Source: Beta vulgaris subsp. vulgaris | Taxonomy: Eukaryota; Streptophyta; Magnoliopsida; Caryophyllales; Amaranthaceae | Direction of reading: 5' to 3' | NCBI RefSeq assembly: GCF_026745355.1 | Contig: NC_079205.1 | Span: forward strand, 55,634,073 to 55,698,072 | DNA: 64,000 nt | In this document: positions 11,877 through 22,700 of the stretch, piece by piece | How positions within the stretch are numbered: the first letter of the stretch is position 1 | Layout of the letters: the number at the start of each line of letters is the position of its first letter | The notes under the pieces: generated by a model | Databases searched by the model: none | What the model saw: only the letters and a program-made list of their open reading frames with translations | What the model was told of the DNA's origin: nothing | Program-made: the position numbers and the translations under genes

Positions 11877-12536
11877 TCAACCAGAATCATCATTTTTAAC
11901 ATGTGAGTTTCCATTGATGGTGGTCAATTGCAAGAGCTTACAACCAACTTGGTAGCAAGCAACAGCATCCCTGATGGCGATCTTAACCATTTCCTCGGAC
12001 AACACCGTCGGAATCCTCAAATCAACTGTAATTTCTGTTCTAGTTCCAGTTGAAGTACCATCATATCGGACTCCAATTTCACGAGCTAAATCAGCCAGAG
12101 TTGAATCAATCAGACCTGGTTTCTTCAGAACCATAGCAGCCAATTCGCCTGCTTTAACAGCAAGTGAGCCCGTGCAAGTAATTCCCTCTGCTGTTCCAAC
12201 ACAGCAAATATTGGAATCCTTCAAAGTTTTGCAGAAATTTGCTAGTAAAGGATGCATCGAAATATTATCCAAGTGAACAATGAGGCAGCGGTTACTAGCG
12301 TAAAGAACTAATAACGACCCAATTTGTTGCGAATTTCCTGTTTTAGATAATTTCCTTACAATATCAAGCACTACAACTTCGACCTTATTAGTTACGGTGT
12401 GGGAATGGAAGTCGGAAATGTGGTTATCGATAAGAGTTGGAGAACTGACGGTGTATACAATGACAGTAACACCATGAATATTGATGTTAGGATAAGTTCC
12501 CATATTTTTAAGGTACTTAGCAGGGATGGCATCCAT
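11877..12536 (-). CDS. RNase-D/WEX-fold protein lacking catalytic residues
   Basis: An intronless gene of 219 aa. The layout matches plant WRN-exonuclease-like DEDDy proteins: a VTVIVYTV strand with a following Asp-His region (21-50), VEVVVLDIV (52-60), SNRCLIVHL (81-89), ELAAMVLKKPGL (131-142), LADLAREIGVRY (148-158), then LSEEMVKIAIRDAVACYQVG (179-198). By my alignment the active site is broken: the Glu of the first DxE is Val60, the second Asp is Lys128, and the Tyr of the third motif is Ile186; only D58 and D190 remain. It may be an inactive nuclease-like scaffold or a decaying duplicate. The frame is intact and the length is close to that of the short intronless members of the family. 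I give no symbol because only the fold is recognisable. Confidence 0.65.
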   Translation of the reverse strand: MDAIPAKYLKNMGTYPNINIHGVTVIVYTVSSPTLIDNHISDFHSHTVTNKVEVVVLDIVRKLSKTGNSQQIGSLLVLYASNRCLIVHLDNISMHPLLANFCKTLKDSNICCVGTAEGITCTGSLAVKAGELAAMVLKKPGLIDSTLADLAREIGVRYDGTSTGTRTEITVDLRIPTVLSEEMVKIAIRDAVACYQVGCKLLQLTTINGNSHVKNDDSG

Positions 12537-14150
12537 TTCGGCTGTGGCTTTGGGTGTGCAGTCCTAGTATACTTATAGGAGGAAAAAACTTTATCTACCC
12601 TAATTCAGTGGATCAACAACTCACTATTAATAGAAATAAATAAATAGTGGAATCCAACTCATCAGTTCTAACCTATAGGAATTGGAGACCGTGTAAAAAA
12701 GAAACAAACACTATAATATGGGACGAAAGGAGTAGTTTTTTAATCCAACTCATAGGAGCTGGGGTCCAGGCCCGTCTCGAACTATATAGAGGCCCTGTGC
12801 GATCTCGTATTTGAAGAATTCAATAATGTAATAGCTCATCCATACTTCACGTAATCATATTATGAAAAAAAAAGTAGTCCAAATAAGTAGATAAACTTTT
12901 TCTTTTTACTACTTAAACTTTCTCTACTTTGGGGCCCTCACAATTAAGAGGTCTGTTCCATGGAACATGTTGAACATGCTAAAAGCCGCCCCTGCTGGGG
13001 TCCTTTCGGTTTCAAAATCCAAAGTGTTCGTTGCCAAATAAATTCTCAACCAAAGATGTAGAGTATTTGGAGTATTAATGAACTCAACGTTAATTCTTGT
13101 GGCTTTGGGAACTGTCAACTATTACTAACCCTTCGTTTTGTGTGTGTGGCGACCTTTCCTTTTCTTGAGCAAGTTATAGGACATAGGAATCCCAATCTTT
13201 TCTCCCACTTTTTGTAAGGTTTTTTTTTGACAGCGAAACAGAATTTTATTTATAAAGGATGGTCAAATGACACTTATAATTAATTTAAATTCAACACAAA
13301 TATATAATATCTTAGAAGTTAAAATTTGACACATTGCAAATTTGACTAAAAATAGGCTTAATAAGAAACATCATCTGAAGCAATACAATCTGTGAATTTG
13401 CTCTGATTCGGCTTAATTTCCGCTATTGGATAGTCGTTTCAGTGAAAATAAGAGATTGTTATTTCCTCTTTCGTTAGACGAACAAAAACAGAAATTGAAC
13501 ACCCTAAAATAAATACCATCTTAAGGATGGAATATACTTATTGGAAGCAATTAAAGGAATTTTTTGGGCTTACCATTTGTACGACCACCAATAGAAGTCC
13601 TTACAAAGATTCACAATTGACGTCGAGAAGAAAAAAGATGAAAGAGAAAGAAAGTTAAAGAATAAAGGAAAAAACCTTCAAAAAAAAAAAACCTAGCGAT
13701 GTAGGCTAGGAAAAATTCTCCCAAGGAGAAACCCAAGAGAGAAAAAAAAAACTCTCCCAAGGAGAAACCCTAATCCACTTTTTTCTAAGGTTAGGTGTCT
13801 CACTCAGTTTTATTAGTTTATGAAATAAATAAATAAATAAGGCAAAGAAAAATTAACATCAATTAATAAGATTAAATGGTTCCTTCACATAAAATAAGAT
13901 TAGATGACATATGTAATGGCACAAATAAGTGGGACGAAATATTTATGGCTATGTTTGTGATAAGTAGTCAATAATTAATTATTAGAATATTAAATAAATA
14001 GATTACTTTCATCCAAAATCAATATTTTTCAAAAGTTATATAATTATATTGTTATGCAGATATTTCAATTCAAACACTCTCCAATGGTATAAAATAATAT
14101 TCTGAATCATATAGCAAAAATTATAGTCAATTTAGAAAGTATAATAATTT
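12537..14150. other. Intergenic with LINE-like debris
   Basis: No gene seen. A T-run with CAGCGAAACAGAATTTTATTT at 13221-13250 looks like the reverse-complement tail of a retrotransposed sequence. At 13690-13775 the motif CTCCCAAGGAGAAACCC occurs twice, 40 bp apart. Nothing readable as a reverse transcriptase remains. Confidence 0.35.
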
Positions 14151-14884
14151 AGATTGCAAAGCGTTTTTTGTGCAACACGCCACACGGAACCAAAACCGTG
14201 TGGCCACCTCCTTTCCCACCCACTTGGTTTACACACACGGGTCATACACTCAGATCCTCCTTCCACCCCAATTCTCTCTCCTCCCACCCCAATTCTTCTT
14301 CGATCCTCCTTCCTCCCACCTCCCTCCTCCTTCCTCCATCCTCCTTCCTCAGATCTGCCATTAAAGCTGCAATGGCGGGTAGACGAAAATGGATTTCGAC
14401 ACAAAAATAACCCCGCCATCCCCGACCACTACTCACTGCGCACTAATTTTCTCTCTCCTCAAACTAAACCCCTATTCCCTCCTTATCTCTCTCTCCTCTC
14501 ATACATCCTCTCTCCTCCATTTTCATTTGTTTCATTGTTTGTTTCTCTCTAACTTTTGTTATGAGGAAGCAACAAAGGAAAATTATTCACAATTGTGTTT
14601 GTCGTTGGAAGATATATGTTGTAGAAAATCATTTTCAGTTGAAAATTATTCTGTCTAACCAAACAAAGCTTAACGAGAGTTTTTTTATCATGTTACGAGC
14701 ATCAAACTCTCTTCATAGATAACACTAACTGAAATAGAATATGAGGTAAAGGGTTGATAGGCAACAAAGTCCCTGTATGTGTGCTCATTAAAAACAAAGA
14801 TATACTAAAAGTGATAGGTAGGAGAATGTGATTTAGTTTCCACACAGTACATTGCTCTATTTTTTTTTGAAGGAACAGTACATT

Positions 14885-15984
14885 TAGAGATGGCAATATC
14901 CAGTGGATATCCAGTAACCCGCTCCACCCTGTTTAAATAAAAGGGTGAAAACCCGAAATAAACGGATGAAGAGCGGGTGACGGGTGAATCGGGTGACGGA
15001 TTCGGGTAGGATCCGGGTGACAATTTCTCACCCACCACCCGATCCACCACCCGATTAATCACCCGACCCATTATCCATCCGTTTATTTTTTATTATAATA
15101 AATTTTAAATTAAAATTAAATACTAAATATAAAAACAAAAAACCCTAAACCTAAATTCTAAACCTTTGTCATCCGTTTCTCATTCTTTCCCACAATTGAG
15201 AATACCCAGCCTCCCAAGTCCCCCAATAAGGCAACAACCCAAACACTCCAGACTCGCCGGATTCACTCGCCGGAATAGGAGTTAGTATTCCTAATTTCGT
15301 TCACTGCAAGATATATATCGACAATTCGACATTGATTTATGCTGTGCAAATATGTTCGCGTTTTTATTGATTGTGGTTAGTTGCTAATTGCTATTCTTTT
15401 TAGGATTGTTTATTGTTCATGTACTGTAAATCTGTAATTGCTATTCTTTGTAGGATTGTTTATTGTTCATGTACTGCATTGGTGTAAATGAATATATGAT
15501 ATATATCTATGTTTGAATGGCACTAACTTTCGAGTTCGTAGACTGATATATTTCCTTCTTTGCTTAGCTAATATGAGACCAGATTTGTTTAACAATGTTC
15601 GTGATGTTGCTGCCATGATGCTGCTGCCATGATGCTGCTATGTTGCTGCCATGATTCTGCTATAATGCTGCGATTTTGTTGTTCAAATTAAAAACATGTA
15701 TTTATGATTTAGACTTTGTTAAAGTATTGTTGTCGTTTTGTTGAGATTTTATTATTAACTTCCTAGAATTATATAAATGGATTTTGTTGAAGTATTGTTG
15801 TCGTTTTGTCGAGATTTCACCCGTTAATCACCCGATCCATCCGTTTCACCCGGTTACAAATGGATGGATGGATTCGGGTGGAGATGGATGCGGGTGATGG
15901 ATGGATCGGGTGGAGTGGATGGATGCGGGTGATGGATGCGGGTGACGCTCCACCCGCCCCGAACCCGATCCATTTACATCTCTA
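14885..15984. mobile_element. Non-autonomous hAT element, 1100 bp
   Basis: Begins TAGAGATGGCAA and ends TTACATCTCTA, so the hAT-type terminal repeats are TAGAGATG/CATCTCTA. It is flanked by a perfect 8-bp duplication AGTACATT (14877-14884 and 15985-15992). Both subterminal regions are dense in CGGGTG/CACCCG, the kind of short repeated site hAT transposases bind. No transposase remains. Internally there is a 50-bp tandem duplication (15385-15476) and two copies of AGTATTGTTGTCGTTTTGT (15725 and 15793). Confidence 0.9.
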
Positions 15985-16254
15985 AGTACATTGCTCGAAG
16001 TTGGTAAAATAGAGAAAGTGCTTTTTTGGAGACACAGGTTTCTTGATTTTTATGATCGTTTGATGTATTGGAATCGATATCGGTCCATTAAGGAGGAGGA
16101 TAAATGGTTGAATTGTTGTGATTTGTTAATGGAACTACTGAATGTTGTGATTTTTGTGATTGTTTCGATCTTTTGGGTTGATTTTATGCATAATTGAATA
16201 TTGATACTAGAACATGGATTATTGGGTTGTTAATTTTCAATTCAATTTCAGTTC

Positions 16255-16960
16255 CGCTAACTATTTACAAAAAGTAACCCCTAATTTCCAAAGTAACCCA
16301 TTATATTACAAAAAAGTAACCTATACTTTCAGTAAAAGTAACCCCCTTACAGTTACAAAAAGTAACCTATACTTTCAGTAAAAGTAATCCATAGTTGTAG
16401 CAAAAGTAACCCCCTTACAATTACAAAAAGTAACCTATACTTTCTGTAAAAGTAACTCCTAGTTATAGTAAAAGTAACCCCTAGTTATAGCAAAAGTAAC
16501 TTATACTTTCAGTAAAAGTAACCCCTATTTATAGTAAAAGTAACCCCTATTTATAAAAAAAAGTAACTCCCTTATAGTTACAAAAAGTAACCTATACTTT
16601 CAGTAAAAGTAACCTCTTAACATTATAAAAAGTAATCCCTAGTGTCTATGGGGTTACTTTTTATGAACTAAGAGGTTACTTGTATATTTATTATGGTTAC
16701 TTTTTATAAATATTTCAAGCTATTATATAATAATTGGGGTTATTTTTGTGAACATATGATGTCACTCGAACAAATAAATAAGGTTACTCATACATTTAAT
16801 TAAGGTTACTTTTATTAACTAATGAGGTTACTTTTATAATATGATGGGTCATCTGAAAATATATATGAGGGTTACTTGTAGAATAAATGAGTTACTCGTA
16901 TGATAAAATAAGGGTACAAATATTAATAGTTACTTATTATGAACTAATGGGTTCCTCGTA
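16255..16960. repeat. Bidirectional AGTAACC / GGTTACT array
   Basis: From 16255 to about 16645 there are some 20 copies of AAAAGTAACC in one orientation, spaced by CTATACTTTCAGT or CTTATAGTTACAA units. From about 16655 to 16960 the complementary GGTTACTTTT recurs at looser spacing. The switch near 16650 makes a large imperfect inverted repeat. Confidence 0.8.
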
Positions 16961-16974
16961 TCATAAAATATGGA

Positions 16975-17370
16975 AAAAAAGGGGAAATATGAGGAGAGAG
17001 AAAATAGGAAAAAAATAGGGGATATCAGAGGAGAGAGAAAATAAGGCAAAAAAATAGGAAAAATGAGAGACATTAAAGAGAAAAAAAAAAGAAAAAAGAA
17101 AGAGTTTTAAAAAAATGAAAGGGGGGGGGCGTGAGAGAAGGGGAGGGGAATTAATGGTAAAGTTCTAGAGGAAATAAGAGGAGAGAGAAAATAGGAAAAA
17201 AAATAGGAAAATAAGAGGAGAGAGAAAATGAGGCAAAAAAAAGGACAAAATGAGAGACACATCAAAGAGAAAAAAAAAAGAAAAGAAAAGAAAGAGTTTT
17301 TTAAAAAAAATGAGAGAAAAAGGGAAAGGGGGGCGTGCTTGACACATGAGAGAAGGGGAAGGGTTAGTTA
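16975..17370 (+). repeat. Direct duplication of a purine-rich block
   Basis: Two copies of roughly 190 bp (about 16975-17155 and 17165-17360). Each runs through GAGGAGAGAGAAAATA, GGCAAAAAAA, AATGAGAGACA, a long A/G run, GAGTTTT and a GGGGGCGTG block, then GAGAGAAGGGGA. There is almost no pyrimidine on the plus strand. Confidence 0.7.
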
Positions 17371-17529
17371 GAGGAAGGGGGGTGGCCACACCATTAGTTG
17401 AAGGTGTGGCCCGCCTCATGTAAAAGTTTGTTGTGTGTGGCCGGTCACATACACTGTTAGTTAAAATAAGGTTAATTTTTGTATTTTCAGGAAGCTCATT
17501 ATACAAGGGGTTTTAAGGTTAATTACATA

Positions 17530-18429
17530 TCTCTATTATATAAGGGAATGGGGAAAAATACTGTCCACATAAAATGACCTTCCTACCCTTACTCACACAA
17601 TAAATCATGTAACTATTAATAAAGAAAAAATTTAAAAGAAAAAAATCAACCATATTCAATAAGTCAATACTCCCTTCGTTTCAAATTATAAGGCATATAA
17701 ACCACTTTTACGCATATTAAGAATTTAGTTAGATTTGCATAGGTAATAAGAATTGACATTAAATATTGTATTGATAATAGAAAATAACCTATAATCTTAT
17801 CTTGATAGTATAAAATTGCATTTAATCTTGCAATGGTAATGTATAGTGCCTTATATTTTGAAACAAAATTTTTTAACTAAAATGCCTTATAATTTGAAAC
17901 AGAGGGAGTAGTTATCTATTTGAAATAATTGCCAATCAATACAAGTTTCAAAAAAATATTCCATTTAACATTGATTCCAAATCTTTGAATAATGAGGAAA
18001 GTTGTTATATGAAGAAAAAAGCCCAGACAACTACAATTCAAAAATATTACTCTATACAATATAAACACCATTATTTACTTAAAATTCGAATTTCAATAAA
18101 ATTAAATTTTTACATAACATACATTCATACATCATACCTATAACAAGTTTGCTCAACTCTGTGCAAATTGCGTATCTAACAACTATTAGACAATTTTAAG
18201 TCAAAATACAATCGAAATTGACAATTTATTCCTCTGTACGTATTCCATTTAATCCCTCTTAACATTGTCATTTATAAAATCGCTGTTTTTCTATTACTTA
18301 CATCCTAAAGATCATGAAAAAATAAATATATTGTAACCCAATGAAATTTTCGTAGTAATAACATTTAGATTTAAAAACTAAAGCACAAAACTTTAAATTC
18401 ACGCATGCATTACATGCATAAATTGCTAG
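17530..18429 (+). mobile_element. Non-autonomous Helitron, 900 bp
   Basis: Starts TCTCTATTATATAAGGGAA just after an A (17529), a typical plant Helitron 5' end. It ends in CTAG (18426-18429), followed by T. A hairpin, GCATGCATTACATGCAT, lies about 10 nt before the end. The insertion between A and T, the 5' TC, the 3' hairpin and CTAG, and the absence of terminal inverted repeats or target duplication fit the class. No Rep/helicase sequence. A Stowaway MITE is nested inside. Confidence 0.75.
17670..17908. mobile_element. Stowaway MITE, 239 bp
   Basis: Inverted ends CTCCCTTCGTTTCAAATTAT and its near-complement ATAATTTGAAACAGAGGGAG, with TA duplications at 17668-17669 and 17909-17910. This is the Tc1/mariner-derived Stowaway pattern. 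Confidence 0.9.
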
Positions 18430-18981
18430 TTATTACTATAGTAGAGGCTATTTATAATTATTGGGGTTACTTAACTCCCCTATTAAAGTTATTGATCTTA
18501 AATGTTGCTTATCAATATAATAGGGGTTACCATTGATATTTAACCACTTTTTTTGTGTAAAAAAGGCATCCGATACCAATTTGATGAGTAGTTTAATATA
18601 CATATAATTGTTCGATGCATATCCGAACATAATCCCAACTCCCGAGCAAGTAATAAAAGCCTTATATATGAGGGCATTGATCCCAAAAAAAAGTTCTCAA
18701 AAGAATTGTTATCCAAACCTCTTCTCAATGACAATATTTTAACGTCAGTATCATTTGAAAAAGATTTAGATACCATTGATTTTCTAACAAAAAAATTGAC
18801 AGAAATAATCCCAACTATGACCGGTCAGCTCAAAATAATCCGAACTTCGGGTTATTCTGGAATAATCCAAACTATTTAGGATACCTTCCCAAAATAATCC
18901 AAACTTTTATTTTAATCTCTTTTTTTTACCACCTTTTTGTGTACAAAATACATGTGGTACCAGTTTCATGAGTAGTTTAAT

Positions 18982-19145
18982 GGATAATGTTATTTGTAGC
19001 CCTAAGGGCTACATATAAGCATTAAATACATTTCTTTATATGGAAACGGTTTAAGAATTCAAGACATATTTTCACATCAACTGAGGTATTAAATATTTGA
19101 TTCAATATTTTATTTCCATTTTAAGGGCTATGTATATCATTTTCC
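18982..19145. mobile_element. Small TIR element related to 10205-11023
   Basis: Begins GGATAATGTTATTTGTAGCC. Its end, read in reverse, is GGAAAATGATATACATAGCC. The palindrome GTAGCCCTAAGGGCTAC follows the left end. It shares the ATTAAATACAT segment with the 10.2-kb element. The target duplication is unclear. Confidence 0.55.
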
Positions 19146-19729
19146 TTGACCTCCTAGGGGGAAACGAAGGAACAAGTTGATCGGCGGCCCCTTGCTCATA
19201 TATGAAGGCATTGATCCTAGATTGGAAAATTCATAACTAGAGCAATTTCTCTTTAGTATTCGTTAGGAGCGTAGGTAAATCAACATTATTCCAACACTTG
19301 GATTTTTGTGATTTCCAATACACTATTTTGACCAGTTATTGTGTTGGAGATACAAGATATTTACATTGTCTCCAAAGTTCCACAAAATTTACACAGAGGA
19401 AACTAATAGATTGGATAAATACGAATATCTCAATTGACAGAGCATAAAGAATACACATACCCTGTAAGATAATCAATAGAGTCAATGATCACCACTCCGG
19501 CTATGCTGACACTCTCGACTCTTGAGTATTAGTCTAAGCATCTTTGCTAACTCCCTCGCCTATAGGGTGCAAACACCCTTCTTTGAATGTGAATGGTACT
19601 AATGAATCTACAAACAAAGGCCAAACAATATATGGCGATCAACATTTTCGCCAAAGGAGACTACAACATAAAGTTTGGATGACAATATTCCCTGGTTTTC
19701 GAGTTTGGATGAATATCATCTCCATAGAC
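19146..19729. other. 3' flank of the VRN2-like gene
   Basis: No coding sequence is supported. It probably contains the 3' untranslated region and poly(A) site of the minus-strand gene that stops at 19730. Confidence 0.35.
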
Positions 19730-22700
19730 TCATATTTGTTTCTCTTCAAGCATTTCTCCATTTCTCGAATCTTCATCTCGCTGTTTATCAAGAATCATGC
19801 TGCAATTATTCATAGTGCATGCATCAAGAAGACCATGATTCCAGAGTTTGACCATAAAAAACCTCCAACACCTGAGAGGGGGAGAAAGAGATAACAGCAA
19901 GGAGAGACTTGGTTTATCAGATACTATCAAATCGAGCAGAATATTTTGAAACTAAAAGCTGAGAAACCTTACCAGAAGAGAGCAGGGGATTGAACCAACA
20001 ACTTGCCATGGAGTCTCAAAAATGCTTCACATGCCCAGGGAACATGACCATCAGCCAAAACCCTGGTGCACGAAAATGGAAACATTACACAAAGCCAAAC
20101 AACCACAGGTAAGCGCCATCAAAAATACTTCGGGAGCACACTACGCAAGCATTCACAATGGAGAAAGAAATTAAACAAACGGGACAATTGCATAACAAAG
20201 TCTACCTTTGCTTTTTTACAAATGAGTTCCATAGATGCATTAGGTGTTTTTCGTCTTTGCTTACATCCACAAAATCATCAAGCATCTGCAGCACAAGGCA
20301 AGGTACCATACACGGTTTAGTTAGCAAAATGCACTCAAGAAAAAGATAACTATTACATTAGAAATTCAAAGACTTGGCTAGAAGCAAGAACCATTACTAG
20401 ATCAAAAATTGTTAATCACGCAAGCAACTCAAAAAATTTGGAAAATAACCAAACGTACCCTTCTATCTTCAAGAGCAGCAATATCATCATCCACTTCATC
20501 CTCACTATCCCTGTCTGACAATACTTGATCCAGAGCCATTGGCTTCGGGTGCAAAGAGGAGTTTTTCAAAATCAGCATCATCAATTGGAAAAATTGAAGA
20601 ATGATACAAAGACAAAGAGGACTAGAATTTGAAGTCCAAGAGTAGCAGTCAAGGTTGCAGTGAAAGTGGCTTATCTGAATTGACTATTGAGAGAAGCAGA
20701 GAACAAACTCTGAAACGACGCCTGCATTTCCATAGAAAAAGTACAACCCGAGACATTTCTATAGATGGCACACAACAATGAACTTGAGAGAGAAAAGGAG
20801 AAACACAACGTTAAAATCCTAATCATTTTTGCTACTCGACTTTATCAATTTTCCCCCATTTAGCGCCATATCCTAGTTGAAACTAAAGCGGTGTCATCAG
20901 GTACATATAGCAAGTCCAAAACACCTGAGATTATCAAACAAATGCTGAATATTTAAAAGTACCCCTCTGCTTATTAAGTGTTCAAGAACTTGCAAGAAAC
21001 TATTGATCAGTGTTTCTTATGGTGCTTGAATTACTACTCTTTGTAAATAAAAAATAATGAAAAGATGTTTAAGAATGCTGAAATGTTGTCAAAATTTGAT
21101 CAACCATCAAGACAACTACTATAGGAAACAAAGAGTCAACAACTGTTATATTATAGGAGTTCAGACATCAGCATAACACGATATGACTTCTGCAGTTGAT
21201 TACCTGAGCTCTGTGAGAATGGTAAAACTGCCGTTTCTGCAGGAGCATAGAGCTGAAAATTAAAACAAAAGGCACCAAAATTACACTAGACAGGTAAAAA
21301 AAAATTATAACCATAGCACATTTGGGGAAAAAATTATCTAACAAAAACAATATCATTTTCCAATACTGACATACTTGAACGTATCAACCATATGCGACTA
21401 CAAATAACATTGATGCAAGAAAAATCATATGGCAGTCAAAAATTAATGCATTGGCCATGCCACTGGCCAATTGGGGAAGCAAGTGAATGTAAATATTGGT
21501 CAAAGACATACATTGTATTGTTCCTAAGGACTCCAACACTGAAATATAGAAATGGCTTCGATGACTATATGAGTCAACTTATTTCAGGAACAGGAACACA
21601 CAGTGTTCACCTAATCGCTAACGAGTAGTAATTGATGCATGTTTTCACAAGTATCCCCACTATAAAACTGGTCTCACTTTATCCACCACATAACTAACAC
21701 TCCCTCTATTCATTTAGTTGTTTCACCTGCTTTTTAAAGTCTTCAGTGCACCCCTTTGACCATGAATATCCTTAGCTATGTATTAGAAAACATATACACA
21801 CTTTATTCAGAAGTACACATCGAAACAAATTTAGCAAGATCCGACAAGATAATATTTTACATATACTTCCTCCGTTTTTTTTTATACTCGCAACATTGAA
21901 ATGGGCACAAGGACCAAGGAGAGGAGAAATAGTAAAGAATCCCATGTGCTAAGAGAGAGAAAGAGAAAATATATTGCCAAAATAACGTCAACGTTACAAG
22001 TAATAGAGAACTCCCTTAAATGGGAAATGTTGCAAGTGTTAGAAAACGAAGGAAGTATATTAGGGAAAAAAGCTTTCCCACTTAAAATAGATTTGATCAT
22101 GAAAAAGTAGATTACACATCAAGTTGATTTGAAGAAATTGATTATTAGCCCTAAGGCCCCTAACTAAGACGGCCTATATGGACCCAAAAGTCACTAAGCC
22201 AAAGCTACATTTTGATAACGATAAACGACATTTCTGCAAATTATAGATTACCAGAAAAGTGGAAAAGTAGCTTGAGTATCACATAATCTTACATACCTTC
22301 GAGGCTCTGTCCGCTCAGAGGAGAGCTTTCTCGACTTTGCAGCTGGCGGAAGTGTTAAAGACATATTTTTATCTCCACATGTGCTTTGGACGCAGTCTAT
22401 GTCTTCTAGGGACTGAGCTCTAGCGACTGGGACCCCTGGATTATCCTCAGCTGCAACAGAATCCAAGCCATTGACATTGCCATTATCAAAGGAATAACAT
22501 AAATCCCCTATTCTCGGATTATGCGACATTGGATATGCACTGGGATCTTTCTCACCTGCAACACAAATAAAATTGAATCAAGCAGAAGGGACCTTACAGT
22601 TGCATCTCCACATTAGCAATAATCCTCAGTCCAAATAATGTCATTCAATATTTGATATTCATAATTTCATATCTAAAGCTTTACATTATTTAGAAGAGCA

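Larger units (their letters stand above)
14176..17411. mobile_element. Composite 3.2-kb element with self-complementary ends
   Basis: The left end (14176-14210) contains CCACACGG...CCGTGTGGCCACC. The right end, on the minus strand from 17411, contains GGCCACACC...GGTGTGGCCACC, so the ends match inverted and each is itself a hairpin. The left side continues pyrimidine-rich (TCCTCCTTCC runs), the right side purine-rich. I found no clear target duplication, so the true outer limits are uncertain (perhaps 14150-17450). It contains a nested hAT element and a bidirectional repeat array. Confidence 0.45.

Noticed and set aside
14154..14552. 132-codon Pro/Ser-rich plus frame
   Set aside because: Produced by TCCTCC repeats at the end of the composite element. 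Several overlapping frames are equally open, so this is composition, not coding.
17165..17506. 113-codon Phe/Ser-rich minus frame
   Set aside because: Read from the purine-rich duplicated block; a composition artefact.
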